Shown: positions 32,057 to 41,042, numbered from the stretch's first letter. The stretch is 58,848 nucleotides of DNA from JAZDHV01 sp043810355 (GCA_043810355.1 JBDROB010000047.1:1-58848); one strand, 5' to 3'. Program-made: numbers and translations. The notes: a model not told the origin generated them from the letters alone.

Positions 32057-32698
32057 ATGTTAAAAAACATTAAATTAAATGAAGAAATTTGTGAATTTAT
32101 TGGAGCTTTCATTGGTGATGGTTATATGGGAAATTATGGAAAACATAAAAGTCAATATTTAATAGGAATCGCAGGTGATAAAAAACTTGATTTAGATTAT
32201 TTCAAGAATTATTTAAAACCTTTGATTAAAAGAAATTTTCCTTTTACAAATCCAAAAATATATTTTAAAAAGAATGAAAACTCAATTATGTTAACAATTT
32301 ATTCTAAGGAATTATATCATATTTTTTTAGAGTTAGGATTTAACACTGGGAAAAAATCAAGAGTTGTTAAAATCCCCCATCAAATTCTGAAAAATGACTT
32401 ATTCATGAAATCTGCAATTAGAGGAATTTTTGATACTGATGGATGTTTGTATTTTGATAAAAGAAAACCTTATTTAAAACCATATCCAAGAATTACCTTA
32501 CAAATTGCAAGCCAGAAACTATTAAAACAATTAGAGAAGTTTTTATCAAATCATTTTAATTTATACCTAAATTATAATAATAGAAATGGATATAGAAACT
32601 ATATAGAGATTTATGGACATGACCAATTAGAAAAGTTTTTAAAATTGATAAGTTTTTCTAATAAAAGGCACTTAATCAAATTACAAATGCCCCTGTAG
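32057..32698 (+). CDS. LAGLIDADG-family homing endonuclease
   Basis: 213 aa with two LAGLIDADG helices: CEFIGAFIGDGYMGNY near the N-terminus and SAIRGIFDTDGCLYFD near residue 125. The metal-binding acids are D20-type (GDG) and the Asp of TDG. It is a single-chain, two-motif enzyme of intron or intein type. Its final codons, ATG CCC CTG TAG, are the first ten bases of the tRNA-Thr gene, so the stop codon is tRNA positions 8-10. The coding strand is very A+T-rich, unlike its neighbours, a sign of transfer. It likely cuts a tRNA gene. Confidence 0.88.
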   Translation: MLKNIKLNEEICEFIGAFIGDGYMGNYGKHKSQYLIGIAGDKKLDLDYFKNYLKPLIKRNFPFTNPKIYFKKNENSIMLTIYSKELYHIFLELGFNTGKKSRVVKIPHQILKNDLFMKSAIRGIFDTDGCLYFDKRKPYLKPYPRITLQIASQKLLKQLEKFLSNHFNLYLNYNNRNGYRNYIEIYGHDQLEKFLKLISFSNKRHLIKLQMPL

Positions 32699-32808
32699 CA
32701 TAGCAGCTATTGCGTTTGTGATAAAGTGTGCACTTTATTTCCGCAAAACCTTGGTACTATTAATTACCAGTAAGGTAAAGGTCGTGAGTGCAAATCTCAC
32801 CAGGGGCT
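32689..32808 (+). tRNA. tRNA-Thr (GGT) with two introns
   Basis: The acceptor GCCCCTG pairs with CAGGGGC, with discriminator T73 as in many archaeal tRNA-Thr. Removing 32717-32747 (31 nt) and 32757-32772 (16 nt) gives exactly 73 nt: anticodon stem TTACC/GGTAA, loop TTGGTAA with U33, anticodon GGT and A37. Intron 2 is at the canonical 37/38 site; TTGG/CCAG forms the central helix with bulges TA|C and TA|A. Intron 1 lies at 28/29; TGCG/CGCA is the central helix with bulges TT|T and AA|A. The D-loop has AG instead of GG, and the T-loop reads TGCAAAT. T-rich sequence after 32808 may terminate. Confidence 0.88.
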
Positions 32809-32822
32809 TTTTCTATTTTTAA

Positions 32823-33040
32823 TTATTTCTTATGACTATACTCAACTAATGATACAGGATCTGATTTAACCATAACAGTATAATGTTAACCATCTGTTCC
32901 TTCTACTTTTCCTTGACCTGTAAAATATTGGCCAACATATATTCTTTGGCCTCTCTTATGGACAAATTTTTTTGACATCAGTGTTTTCCAATACCCTCGA
33001 ACTGGATGAGCAGGTCTAGGTGATTTTGATTTTTTTATTT
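32823..33040 (-). pseudogene. Degenerate small gene with an internal stop
   Basis: On the minus strand a reading frame runs KSPRPAHPVRGYWKTLMSKK, continues FVHKRGQRIYVGQYFTGQGK and VEGTDG, hits TAA, then goes on in frame with HYTVMVKSDPVSLVEYSHKK to a second stop. There is no good ATG at its beginning. The basic, beta-rich content next to eL15 suggests a decayed small RNA-binding protein. The rest of this 413-bp gap is AT-rich and empty. Confidence 0.35.
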
Positions 33041-33222
33041 TTTTATATCATCAATAAATATAAACCTAAAAGAATAGTCTATCAACATAATAAAATGTAT
33101 AATAAGATGGTTAGTAAGATTATAATTAGATGATTAGTAAAATTATAATAAAATAATGAGTAAAAAATAGGAAATATAATAGAAAATAAAATAATTAATA
33201 AAAAAAAGAATCAAGAAAGAAA

Positions 33223-33816
33223 TCAATAATTTCTTCCTTTAATCTTGTTTCTGAATACAGCGCTTCTTGAAGGCCTTAACTTTTCAGCTCCTTTTCCTTT
33301 ATGTAACAATCCTCTGCTTTTCTTTCCAGAGCTTGTCAAGCCTCTATTTACCCTTCCTCTGTGCTGAGAGCATCCGATCCAGTTGATCCTGTCATCAGAC
33401 AGAATTGCTGGATGAGCCCTGTCAACCAATATGACCTCATACCAATAATATCTTCCATCTTCATTTAGATAATAGCTGTTTAGGACTTCGCAGTTTGGAT
33501 ATTTTTTATTTGCCCTGATCTCAGCCACAGTCTGATAGCTCAGATTAAGGTCCTTTCTTCTGCTCATCCTTTTTGATTTTCTTCCTTTGATATTTCCAGG
33601 CTTCATCCTTTTGCTTCTATTCACTCTTTGCCTGATTATAAGATATCCCTGCTTTGCCTTATATCCTAAAGAACGAGCTCGATCAATCCTTGTTGGCCTC
33701 TCCAGCCTTATTGTAACAGGCTCTTTTCTCCATTTTATGAGCCTCTGCTGCAATATTTCCTTCATATTCTGATCTGGCTTTTTCCAAATCTCTCTTACAT
33801 ATTTGTAAATTCCCAT
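33223..33816 (-). CDS. rpl15e: Large-subunit ribosomal protein eL15
   Basis: 197 aa, full length for archaeal/eukaryotic L15e. Recognisable blocks are MGIYKYVREIWKKPD, RIDRARSLGYKAKQGYLI, RRKDLNLSYQTVAEIRANKK, WYEVILVDRAHPAI and GLTSSGKKSRGLLHKG. It binds 23S rRNA in the large subunit and has no bacterial counterpart, so it places the window in Archaea. It stands alone here, with no ribosomal operon around it. A degenerate ORF follows downstream. Confidence 0.97.
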   Translation of the reverse strand: MGIYKYVREIWKKPDQNMKEILQQRLIKWRKEPVTIRLERPTRIDRARSLGYKAKQGYLIIRQRVNRSKRMKPGNIKGRKSKRMSRRKDLNLSYQTVAEIRANKKYPNCEVLNSYYLNEDGRYYWYEVILVDRAHPAILSDDRINWIGCSQHRGRVNRGLTSSGKKSRGLLHKGKGAEKLRPSRSAVFRNKIKGRNY

Positions 33817-33935
33817 TTTATAGCCTCCATTATATTAATCAACACAAGATTCAGGCAAGCTACGCCCACATCTCTTGATAGAAAAAGAGAGTTTAAACCA
33901 CTTTAAAAATCTTTTGTTTATCTATTAATCCCTGT

Positions 33936-34715
33936 TCACCAGCATATTGCATCAAACACAGCTCTTGCTTCAAAAAATCCTTTTCCTTCATACTTTCCGA
34001 TCACGCAAAGCTTGTCTTCTGCCCTGACAATCTCAAATGGCTGAGACCATGGAAAAGGCCTGCTCACATAGAAATCCATGTCTTTGCCATTATGCTTCCC
34101 TTTCATTGTCATGCATCTTACATGGTCTCCTGGTCTTTTCTCATCTTCATGAGGGTTTATCATTGTACCTGTATCAATGATGTCTACACCATTTAGCATT
34201 TCATGGTTGAAATAATCCCTATATCCAAATTGTGCAGCATCATCTGCATTGTCGCCAAGCTTGTCCCTTGGATGAATCCTGTAGCCAAACATCCTGGCTG
34301 CTAGATTTGGGAATCTTGTAAAACCTCCATTATGGTAATAGCATATTGGTGAATCTTGCTCTTTTTGAGAATCTTGAATAGATAATATCCCATCTAATAA
34401 GTTTTTCCCTCCAACAAGTCCACTAGCCAAGATTGGTATAGCTGGAATTCCGATCTCAACAATTAAATTATAGGTCCATTCAGCCCAAGGATACCAATCT
34501 TGATGGCCAGCAACCATAGGGCTGTATTCAAAAAAAGCACTTATGAGATCATGGGATTCTATAGGAGCATAGGGTGCTGCTAGAACTGCAGTTGCTGCAG
34601 ATATTCCAAAAAATGGCAATGATTTGAGAAGCTTTATTTTTCCCTGTCTCTCATCCTGAGGAGGATATTTCATGCATAGGACATCCAATGATTCTTCTGG
34701 TGATAAATATCTCAT
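33936..34715 (-). CDS. Hypothetical protein with two possible membrane segments
   Basis: 259 aa. Hydrophobic stretches lie at about residues 33-50 (FFGISAATAVLAAPYAP) and 88-108 (IGIPAIPILASGLVGG). A C-terminal domain of about 130 residues is rich in His, Asp and aromatics (YYHNGGFTRFPNLAARMFGY; HDEKRPGDHVRC-like NPHEDEKRPGDHVRCM). No family recognised. No TATA spacing decides the start; the first ATG is used. Confidence 0.6.
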   Translation of the reverse strand: MRYLSPEESLDVLCMKYPPQDERQGKIKLLKSLPFFGISAATAVLAAPYAPIESHDLISAFFEYSPMVAGHQDWYPWAEWTYNLIVEIGIPAIPILASGLVGGKNLLDGILSIQDSQKEQDSPICYYHNGGFTRFPNLAARMFGYRIHPRDKLGDNADDAAQFGYRDYFNHEMLNGVDIIDTGTMINPHEDEKRPGDHVRCMTMKGKHNGKDMDFYVSRPFPWSQPFEIVRAEDKLCVIGKYEGKGFFEARAVFDAICW

Positions 34716-34767
34716 AAATCATGATTTAAAATCCTTTTATTAAAAATTTTCTATTCTTTAGAATATG

Positions 34768-35238
34768 TTATTGCTTTTTTGCCAACTGGTCAGTTATATC
34801 ATCACCAAGAGGATCGACTATTCTCAAAAGGTCTGAGCATATTGTGCCATAATGTCCTTCATTGACAAAATAAGGTGTAGTTACAACTTCTCCTTTCCTA
34901 GTGTCCCATCTGACCTGATTTTTTGGAAACATAGCTGTTCTTCCTTCAGCTCCTTCTGGATTCAGCAGATTAAAATTAAAATATTGTCCCTTTGTAATTG
35001 CCAGATGGTATGTTGCATCATCAGCTTGTACCCATAATTCAATTATATTCCTGTCATACTCATTCCTGTCAGCATGGACAATAACTCCTGAGGTCATCCC
35101 AGATTCTTCTTCAATAATTGTGTCAATATTTTCTGGTGGAAGAATATATGTTTTTTCTATCTGTCTGCAAGAAAATAGTTGAGAAGCACAAATTGCTGCA
35201 ATTCCAATAATCCTTATAGCACTTTGCCACTTCTGCAT
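34768..35238 (-). CDS. Putative lipoprotein, 156 aa
   Basis: The start MQKWQSAIRIIGIAAI gives a signal peptide ending in SQLFSC, a lipobox with Cys at about residue 23; a longer upstream start would bury it. The mature part is beta-rich (MTSGVIVHADRN; IIELWVQADDATYHLAI) and of unknown fold. It is probably anchored outside the membrane. It belongs to the run of exported proteins that continues to 49.2 kb. Confidence 0.65.
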   Translation of the reverse strand: MQKWQSAIRIIGIAAICASQLFSCRQIEKTYILPPENIDTIIEEESGMTSGVIVHADRNEYDRNIIELWVQADDATYHLAITKGQYFNFNLLNPEGAEGRTAMFPKNQVRWDTRKGEVVTTPYFVNEGHYGTICSDLLRIVDPLGDDITDQLAKKQ

Positions 35239-35369
35239 TCTTTGATTATAAAATTTAATGTTAATAAATCTTGTTATTATACATTGGTTATGATTAAGAC
35301 TATGAATTACATCAATCAAACTTTCAAACAACCATAAAATATTTAAAAGATTAATTTTATAATATATTT

Positions 35370-35603
35370 ATGAAACATCTAAGCTATAGTTCAGCTACAC
35401 CTCTTGTTAAGTACAGACCACCTACAACATATGTTCCACTTCGTGCAGCCATGGATTTTGGAGGCATGGGAGGGCTTGAGGGCAAAGCAATGGGAGGCAA
35501 AGGAAAAGGTACACAAGAAAGAATGCCTCTTGAAAAAGTGGTCCTAGGAGTAATCAAACAGCTTTGGGCCCAAGCATCTGCACAGACAGGCTATTCAAAA
35601 TAG
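35370..35603 (+). CDS. Small Gly/Met-rich protein, 77 aa
   Basis: The centre is unusually rich in Gly and Met (DFGGMGGLEGKAMGGKGKG), probably disordered; the C-terminal helix is MPLEKVVLGVIKQLWAQAS. No family recognised. A TATA-like TTTTATAATATATTTATG leads directly into the start, making this leaderless or nearly so. It diverges from the lipoprotein gene. Confidence 0.5.
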   Translation: MKHLSYSSATPLVKYRPPTTYVPLRAAMDFGGMGGLEGKAMGGKGKGTQERMPLEKVVLGVIKQLWAQASAQTGYSK

Positions 35604-35632
35604 ATTGAATCTTTTTTATAATTAACTTAAAT

Positions 35633-37267
35633 TCAATTCCCTCTTATAGAATATCCTCCAAGACAAGTATCTATTGTTCCATCATCACTTATGCTTAAAG
35701 GCCTGTCACCAAAATCAAGCCTGATAACATGCCATTTTTTATTGAGATGATCATATATTCTGTGAGAATTGGCATCCCTTCTCTCAAATAATACATGGTT
35801 TCCATCTGGGCTTAACATAAAGCAATCTCCTTCATTTACATCATCAGCTAATTTAACTCTTTCATCAGTATCTAAATTATGCCACCAATAACTATTCGGG
35901 TCTGTTGATACTAAAACATTACCAGTGCTGTTCATGCTTCTTACACCGCATTTTTCACGATGCACTAAGTCTAAGGTTTCAGTATCATAGACAAAGCTCT
36001 CAGGATCATAGCCATCTCCAGTCCTGACCAAAGCCCTATTATCTCTTTCTGACAATAGGAAGTCAGATAGATATCCTTCACTTTTTCTTGCAAATGTAGA
36101 CCAAACTCTTGAATCATAATGAGCAGCCCGTATCATTGTTTCCAAGTTTATCAGTCGACTATTTACAGGAGCTTCACATCCAGGTGCCAGGATAAAACCA
36201 GCAGGACCTACATCTGCTATCAATTGGCAGCAATATTTTGCTACCTCATATGGAGTGTGGAAAGCAAGGAGAGAAGCTGGCACATTGCCCATAAGGCACA
36301 TCATGTCACCAAGAACTTCTTTTGCATACCTCATGTCAGTGGATCCATCCAGGTGTAAAATACACTTCTTGGCTGGAAAATCCCTGAAATAATGAAGCCT
36401 GTCTGTCCAATCATTGTCATAATGAAGGACTGGTGTAATCCCAGCATTGACTAACTCTTCAATCATTGCTTTTGTGTATGGAAAATCAAATATTTCATAC
36501 ATCTCTAATGAAATTTGAGAGCCAAATGCACCTCCTATCATAGCAGTCTTAGCTCCTGAAGCTTTTACGTTTCTTATATACAAGCCAATAGACTCTTCAA
36601 AAATCCTTTTTATTGTCTTCTCAACCAAATCAGGCTGTTCACATAAGTCTCTCATTCCCTGTTGGTATGACCTTAATTGAATATAAGCTTCAAAAGGAGG
36701 ATATGGATGTGCTCCAGCATAGATGAATTTTCCTTGTCTTGCCCACATCTTGTGATAAGGGCGCATCAAAAAATATGGCAATCTGGACGAGAACTTTACC
36801 AGATAATCAAAAGATTTAGGATCAAGATTAGACATTTGCTCAAGCCATTTGTCAGGAAACCTGCTTCTCAGATCTTCGCTTTTGGCTAGAACTGAAAAAA
36901 AATGTTGAAGAAAACCTTTATCATGGATTTTTAAGCAATCAGCATGAGAAAGGACTTCTGAATCAAGCACTTGAGGTCCCTGATGGTCAGGCCAGCCATC
37001 ATACCCAGGTATTCTGGATTTAAAAGGTGTGAAATAAGCCATATACTCTGTCCACATGTTCATGACATTTGGGACAATATCAAAATCTCCCAAATTTCTC
37101 ATAGCAATCTTTGTTGCCCTGTAGATGTCATTGAAGCTGAATAAATGTTTTGACAGTGGATTTCCTGTTATAGACTGTCCTAAATTGACTATACGTGGGT
37201 CAACTGGCGGCCTGTCAATAACTTCTAGGGCTATAGCTGCTTCAACCCTGTCAATGCTTGTTACCAT
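35633..37267 (-). CDS. URO-D/MtaA-like protein fused to a propeller-like C-terminus
   Basis: 544 aa. Residues 1-410 follow the uroporphyrinogen decarboxylase / corrinoid methyltransferase (MtaA, CmuA) family: RVEAAIALEVIDRPPVDPR near the start, a GAFGSQISLEMYEIFDFPY block, TPVLHYDNDWTDRL, KKCILHLDGSTDMRYAKE and the family's end motif FILAPGCEAPVNSRLINLE. The Zn-binding His and Cys of MtaA may be the His of LHYDND and Cys of APGCEAP. Residues 420-544 are repeat-like (MLSPDGNHVLF; SISDDGTID), resembling beta-propeller blades. Substrate unknown. Confidence 0.75.
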   Translation of the reverse strand: MVTSIDRVEAAIALEVIDRPPVDPRIVNLGQSITGNPLSKHLFSFNDIYRATKIAMRNLGDFDIVPNVMNMWTEYMAYFTPFKSRIPGYDGWPDHQGPQVLDSEVLSHADCLKIHDKGFLQHFFSVLAKSEDLRSRFPDKWLEQMSNLDPKSFDYLVKFSSRLPYFLMRPYHKMWARQGKFIYAGAHPYPPFEAYIQLRSYQQGMRDLCEQPDLVEKTIKRIFEESIGLYIRNVKASGAKTAMIGGAFGSQISLEMYEIFDFPYTKAMIEELVNAGITPVLHYDNDWTDRLHYFRDFPAKKCILHLDGSTDMRYAKEVLGDMMCLMGNVPASLLAFHTPYEVAKYCCQLIADVGPAGFILAPGCEAPVNSRLINLETMIRAAHYDSRVWSTFARKSEGYLSDFLLSERDNRALVRTGDGYDPESFVYDTETLDLVHREKCGVRSMNSTGNVLVSTDPNSYWWHNLDTDERVKLADDVNEGDCFMLSPDGNHVLFERRDANSHRIYDHLNKKWHVIRLDFGDRPLSISDDGTIDTCLGGYSIRGN

Positions 37268-37573
37268 TGTTAGTGGGAAAAAGAATCCTTTTATATAAAT
37301 TGTTGGAATGCAGGATTCATATCAAAGAATATCTTTGTATCAGATAATTTCTTCATATCAAAGGATATCTAATATAATACTGAAAAATATATATTTTTTG
37401 TTGAATAGATGGATAGTTAATATTGTTGAATGGTTAATATTGTTGAATAGATAATATTGAACATATTCCTGTAATCATAATTATCGAATTACACATATCT
37501 ATTTAAATAAAATTTTCCTCCCTAAAGAGATGTATTTATAGGATTAAACCTTTAAAAAGTTGGGGATATCTAT
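37268..37573. other. AT-rich intergenic region with short repeats
   Basis: No gene seen. CATATCAAA followed by GATATCT-type words occurs twice near 37318-37370. TTGTTGAAT recurs at 37398, 37423 and 37440 with TTAATAT between. CTTTAAAAAG about 25 bp before 37574 is the TATA candidate of the next gene. Confidence 0.5.
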
Positions 37574-38638
37574 ATGTATTCATTGGCATCTATATGTAAA
37601 ACAGCAGGAAGTTCTTTAGGTTATGCCTGCAGGCATACAGCAGAATTTGCAAGAAGGAACAGAAAAAGGATAGTCCTTGGAGGAGCTGCTCTTTCTTTGC
37701 CACTTATAGCAGGCTGTGTCCAGCAGAACCAAAGCCAGGATATTCTTCAGAATGCACTGGTTTCAATGAGCCCTGCTCAAGCACAATCTGTCGTGTCTCC
37801 TCAACTTCCTAGAAAAGCAGGAGTAAGACTGGATGACATAGCAATTGCAAACTATCACGCATCAGATAGGGTTTTGGCAGGTGATACTGATTGGGAGTTG
37901 ATGAGGATTCCGATTGGAAAAAGCCATAAGGCAATACAGCACCAGCTGAGAGACAGGAGATTGGGAAAGCTGGATTCAATCAACATAAGTGTTGACAAGA
38001 GCAAAGGCTATACTTTTGAAGTCGGCCATTCCATAGACTGGTTCAGTCTTGGCAGGTCACATAACCAGATGATGATGCTGCGTTATCTGGGCATTGATTT
38101 TACGACATTTGAAGACTGGAGAGACAATGCAATGTTAGGCACCCCTTATATTGGCTTGGGAAAAAACCTTAATGACAGATGGTCAGTTTGGGGCATTGTT
38201 GCAGGAGTCTATGGTGATATCTCAAATGACAAGCCATTGATGGATGCAGATTTCTACATGTGGGGCATGTGTGCTGAAGCAGGCTTTACCTTTTACCCTT
38301 TTGGAAAGACAGATCCTGTTTTTCAAGAAAAAGGGTTTGCAAGGATATTAGAGTCATTAAAGCAGGCAAAGCCGTTTGTCACAGCTTCATTAGGTGTTGC
38401 CTATACAGAGGGTGGAGGGCTTATGAGCCTTCATGGCCCTGTCATCGAGATAATGGGATTTGAGATGATAAACCATCATCTAGGGTCTTATGCTGTTGGA
38501 AGAATAGGGGTTGATGTTCCTTTGACACAAAGGATTGACTTATATATTTCAGGAGGAGGAGGCAAGTATCTGTTTAAGGAAGGAGATGAACTGGATCATG
38601 CTACAGCTAGATTTGGCTGCAGATGGCAATTGAACTGA
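37574..38638 (+). CDS. Lipoprotein with beta-barrel-like C-terminal domain (first of pair)
   Basis: 354 aa. An unusually long N-region (about 35 residues, basic) precedes a hydrophobic stretch and a lipobox, ALSLPLIAGC. A linker is followed from about residue 110 by a beta-rich part (KPFVTASLGVAYTEGGG; GSYAVGRIGVDVPLT; RIDLYISGGGGKY) with alternating polar and hydrophobic residues. The shared HQLRDRRLGKLDSINISV block marks it as a paralogue of the next gene. Membrane-embedded barrels are not expected in most archaea, so a soluble barrel or surface layer part is possible. Confidence 0.65.
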   Translation: MYSLASICKTAGSSLGYACRHTAEFARRNRKRIVLGGAALSLPLIAGCVQQNQSQDILQNALVSMSPAQAQSVVSPQLPRKAGVRLDDIAIANYHASDRVLAGDTDWELMRIPIGKSHKAIQHQLRDRRLGKLDSINISVDKSKGYTFEVGHSIDWFSLGRSHNQMMMLRYLGIDFTTFEDWRDNAMLGTPYIGLGKNLNDRWSVWGIVAGVYGDISNDKPLMDADFYMWGMCAEAGFTFYPFGKTDPVFQEKGFARILESLKQAKPFVTASLGVAYTEGGGLMSLHGPVIEIMGFEMINHHLGSYAVGRIGVDVPLTQRIDLYISGGGGKYLFKEGDELDHATARFGCRWQLN

Positions 38639-38648
38639 AAAGGTAAAA

Positions 38649-39725
38649 ATGACAGTATTGACAACGATATGTAAAAGAGCAGGTGATATCATTGGCAAGG
38701 CTTATGATAGTTCTAGAGCAATCCTAAGAAGCAAGAGGACAAGGTTTGCTGCTGCTGCAGGTTTGCTTTTGTTAGGAGCCAATTGTGCCACAGCAAATAA
38801 GAGCCAAGAAGCACATCATCAGGCTCTATCAGCCCAAAGGCATGTTCTGACTCAACATGCAGAGGTTTATGATGTATATTCCATCAGAGAGCCTTCCAAA
38901 AGAGTGACAATTGATGATGCTGTCCTGAGCATTGCACTTGACAACTCAAATCCTGGAGTTGCTCACCAGATGAGGGACTTGTACAGGGAAAGGAATCTGG
39001 ATTCAATAAACTTCAGTGTCAGAAGAGTTCCTGAACCTGTTGACAAGAATCAAGGTTATTATACTTTTGGAGAGATTGAGACAAGACGATTCAGGTTTGA
39101 GAATATCAACCAGCAAGTTGCTATATTGGATTTGACTGGATCAACATTTAAGAACCTCTGTTACATGAATGATAATTTTATAGCACAGACACCTGTTTAT
39201 GGCCAGGAAAAGAGGTTTAAAGATAGATTTGCAGTTGGTTACAAGATTATATTCTTTGCAATGAATTTTTACAATGAAAAACCTGTACTGGATGGTTATC
39301 TCTCTGATTTATTGATTTTTAAAGCAGATTTCCATTCAGAAGGAGCTGGTGCAGGAGGATTTTTTGAATGGCATCCTTTTGGATATGTAGATGAGAAAAG
39401 AAAAGTATTACCTTCTCTTGGTATTGGAGCTGGTGCTGAATACACAGGAGGAACTGTGAGTACTTCACTGGAATTTCCTGCTTTATCTCAGGGAGTACTT
39501 GCTCAAGAGTTTGCTTATTTTAATTTCTATGCTGAAGTCTTTGCAAGACTTAATTTGCACATAAACAAGAATGGAGATGAAGGATACATTGGTTATTCCT
39601 ATCAGTGGCATTCCCATAATCCAGAAGACATGGACTGCCACAAATTGGTTATAGGTTATAGGATGTTTGTCCCTCTGGCAAACTCTGAGAGAAAGCTATC
39701 TTTTAGGGATGCCAGGAGGAATTGA
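38649..39725 (+). CDS. Lipoprotein with beta-barrel-like C-terminal domain (second of pair)
   Basis: 358 aa. The signal ends in LLLLGANC (lipobox). HQMRDLYRERNLDSINFSV aligns with the first paralogue, and the later beta strands (LPSLGIGAGAEYTGGTVS; FYAEVFARLNLHIN; CHKLVIGYRMFVPL) follow in the same order. It starts 11 bp after the first gene's stop, so the two form an operon. Function unknown. Confidence 0.65.
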   Translation: MTVLTTICKRAGDIIGKAYDSSRAILRSKRTRFAAAAGLLLLGANCATANKSQEAHHQALSAQRHVLTQHAEVYDVYSIREPSKRVTIDDAVLSIALDNSNPGVAHQMRDLYRERNLDSINFSVRRVPEPVDKNQGYYTFGEIETRRFRFENINQQVAILDLTGSTFKNLCYMNDNFIAQTPVYGQEKRFKDRFAVGYKIIFFAMNFYNEKPVLDGYLSDLLIFKADFHSEGAGAGGFFEWHPFGYVDEKRKVLPSLGIGAGAEYTGGTVSTSLEFPALSQGVLAQEFAYFNFYAEVFARLNLHINKNGDEGYIGYSYQWHSHNPEDMDCHKLVIGYRMFVPLANSERKLSFRDARRN

Positions 39726-39830
39726 TTGTATGTTACAAACTTATAAATTCATTCAAACTATTTGGAAGTAAATCCCATATACCTCATATTACCATATTTT
39801 TCTAAATTATGTATATAAAAAGATAATTCA

Positions 39831-41022
39831 TTATCTTAACCCTATGATATCCTTTAATACTCGTTTTGCAATATTCCTATAAGCAACTCTTACCTCATCT
39901 GGAGCTGGAGGGCAGCCTGCAATATATTCTGATCTTCCATTTAAATGGCAACATTGATATCTGTCCTCTGTACATTGCCCCAAAAATATTGCATGTCTTG
40001 TATCTTCAGTAGCCAAAGATTCTTTTCCAGAAAAAATTGTAATACCTCCTTTAGATAATAAATTATTGATAAGCATTGGAAGATACATACGCCAATTGCT
40101 CCTTTCTCTGCCTAAAGCATTTTTCATAGTTGATGCACATGCTGTGCAAGTTGTATCTCCAAATAAAAAAGTTGTTTTGCGATTTATGACTCTGCCATCA
40201 GAAGGAGGTTCTTGTATATTGATGTAATCAACATAATCACCAACAATCCTTACATCTTCATCCACATCAATATGTTTGATTCTATATGGATCAATACCTA
40301 CTTGTTTTGCTGCAAAAGTATCTACTTGAGAATTATCTGTTCCAACTACCATAAAATTTGCATAAATAGGTGTGCCTTTTGTTCCTGTTCCAAATCCTTC
40401 AATTGCAGGCATTGCACTTAATAAGACTAGATCAGGCTTTACAATTTTTATTTAGAGCTTTTATTGCATCATGCAAACCACTCATATGAAATCCTTTTTG
40501 GTAAGTTGATTCTATACACCCCTTTAGGTTCTTAGAAGCCATTGTAAGCAATGTCTGTATATGTGTTTTTATTGTAGGCATTGAAATAAAAAAAGTGTCT
40601 GGATCAATAAAACCCTCCCAGATTTCAATATATCCTGAATCATGATATTTAAACTCAAATTCTTCTCGTTCTAAACGGGGGTTTTTTACATCTATAAGTT
40701 CTACATCTCCGCCATATTCTTCTACTAATTTGTCGATTCCTGTGGCTTTGACTACTTCACCAAAATTAATATCCATTGGAGGTGCCTCTGCAATAATTAT
40801 CTGAAGACTTTCATTCCTTTCTCTCAGATAATCAATAGTTGCTCGTATAGCTGCCTTAGGAGTAATATATCCGTCAGGAAATGGACCTACAATATTTGGT
40901 TTTATGACTACTCTTTTTCCAGACAAGGAACCAATCTCTAGATCTTCAAAAGGTTGATGAATCTTAGATCTGATTGTATCTGGTGTCACAGAGTATATTC
41001 CAACAACATTTCTTAATACCAT
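39831..41022 (-). pseudogene. DUF362-family gene with a frameshift in an A-run
   Basis: The N-terminal half (41022-40432) has the DUF362 opening: RVVIKPNIVGPFPDGYITPK, then ISMPTIKTHIQTLLTM, ASKNLKGCIES and GLHDAIKALNK. At about 40440 a run of five A shifts the frame. The family continues in the other frame with IVKPDLVLLSAMPAIEGFG and DTFAAKQVGIDPYRIKHI, to 39831. The C-terminal part has many Cys (TACAS; QCTEDRYQCCH), possibly an iron-sulfur site. One base restores a protein of about 395 aa. It may be a sequencing error, a recoded gene or a fresh pseudogene. Confidence 0.8.
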
Positions 41023-41042
41023 CTTTAGTCACCTAAAAAAAC

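Noticed and set aside
31955..32808. One tRNA gene spanning the endonuclease as a giant intron
   Set aside because: Joining the first fragment to the downstream exon destroys the D-stem, whereas the downstream copy alone gives a complete 73-nt tRNA.
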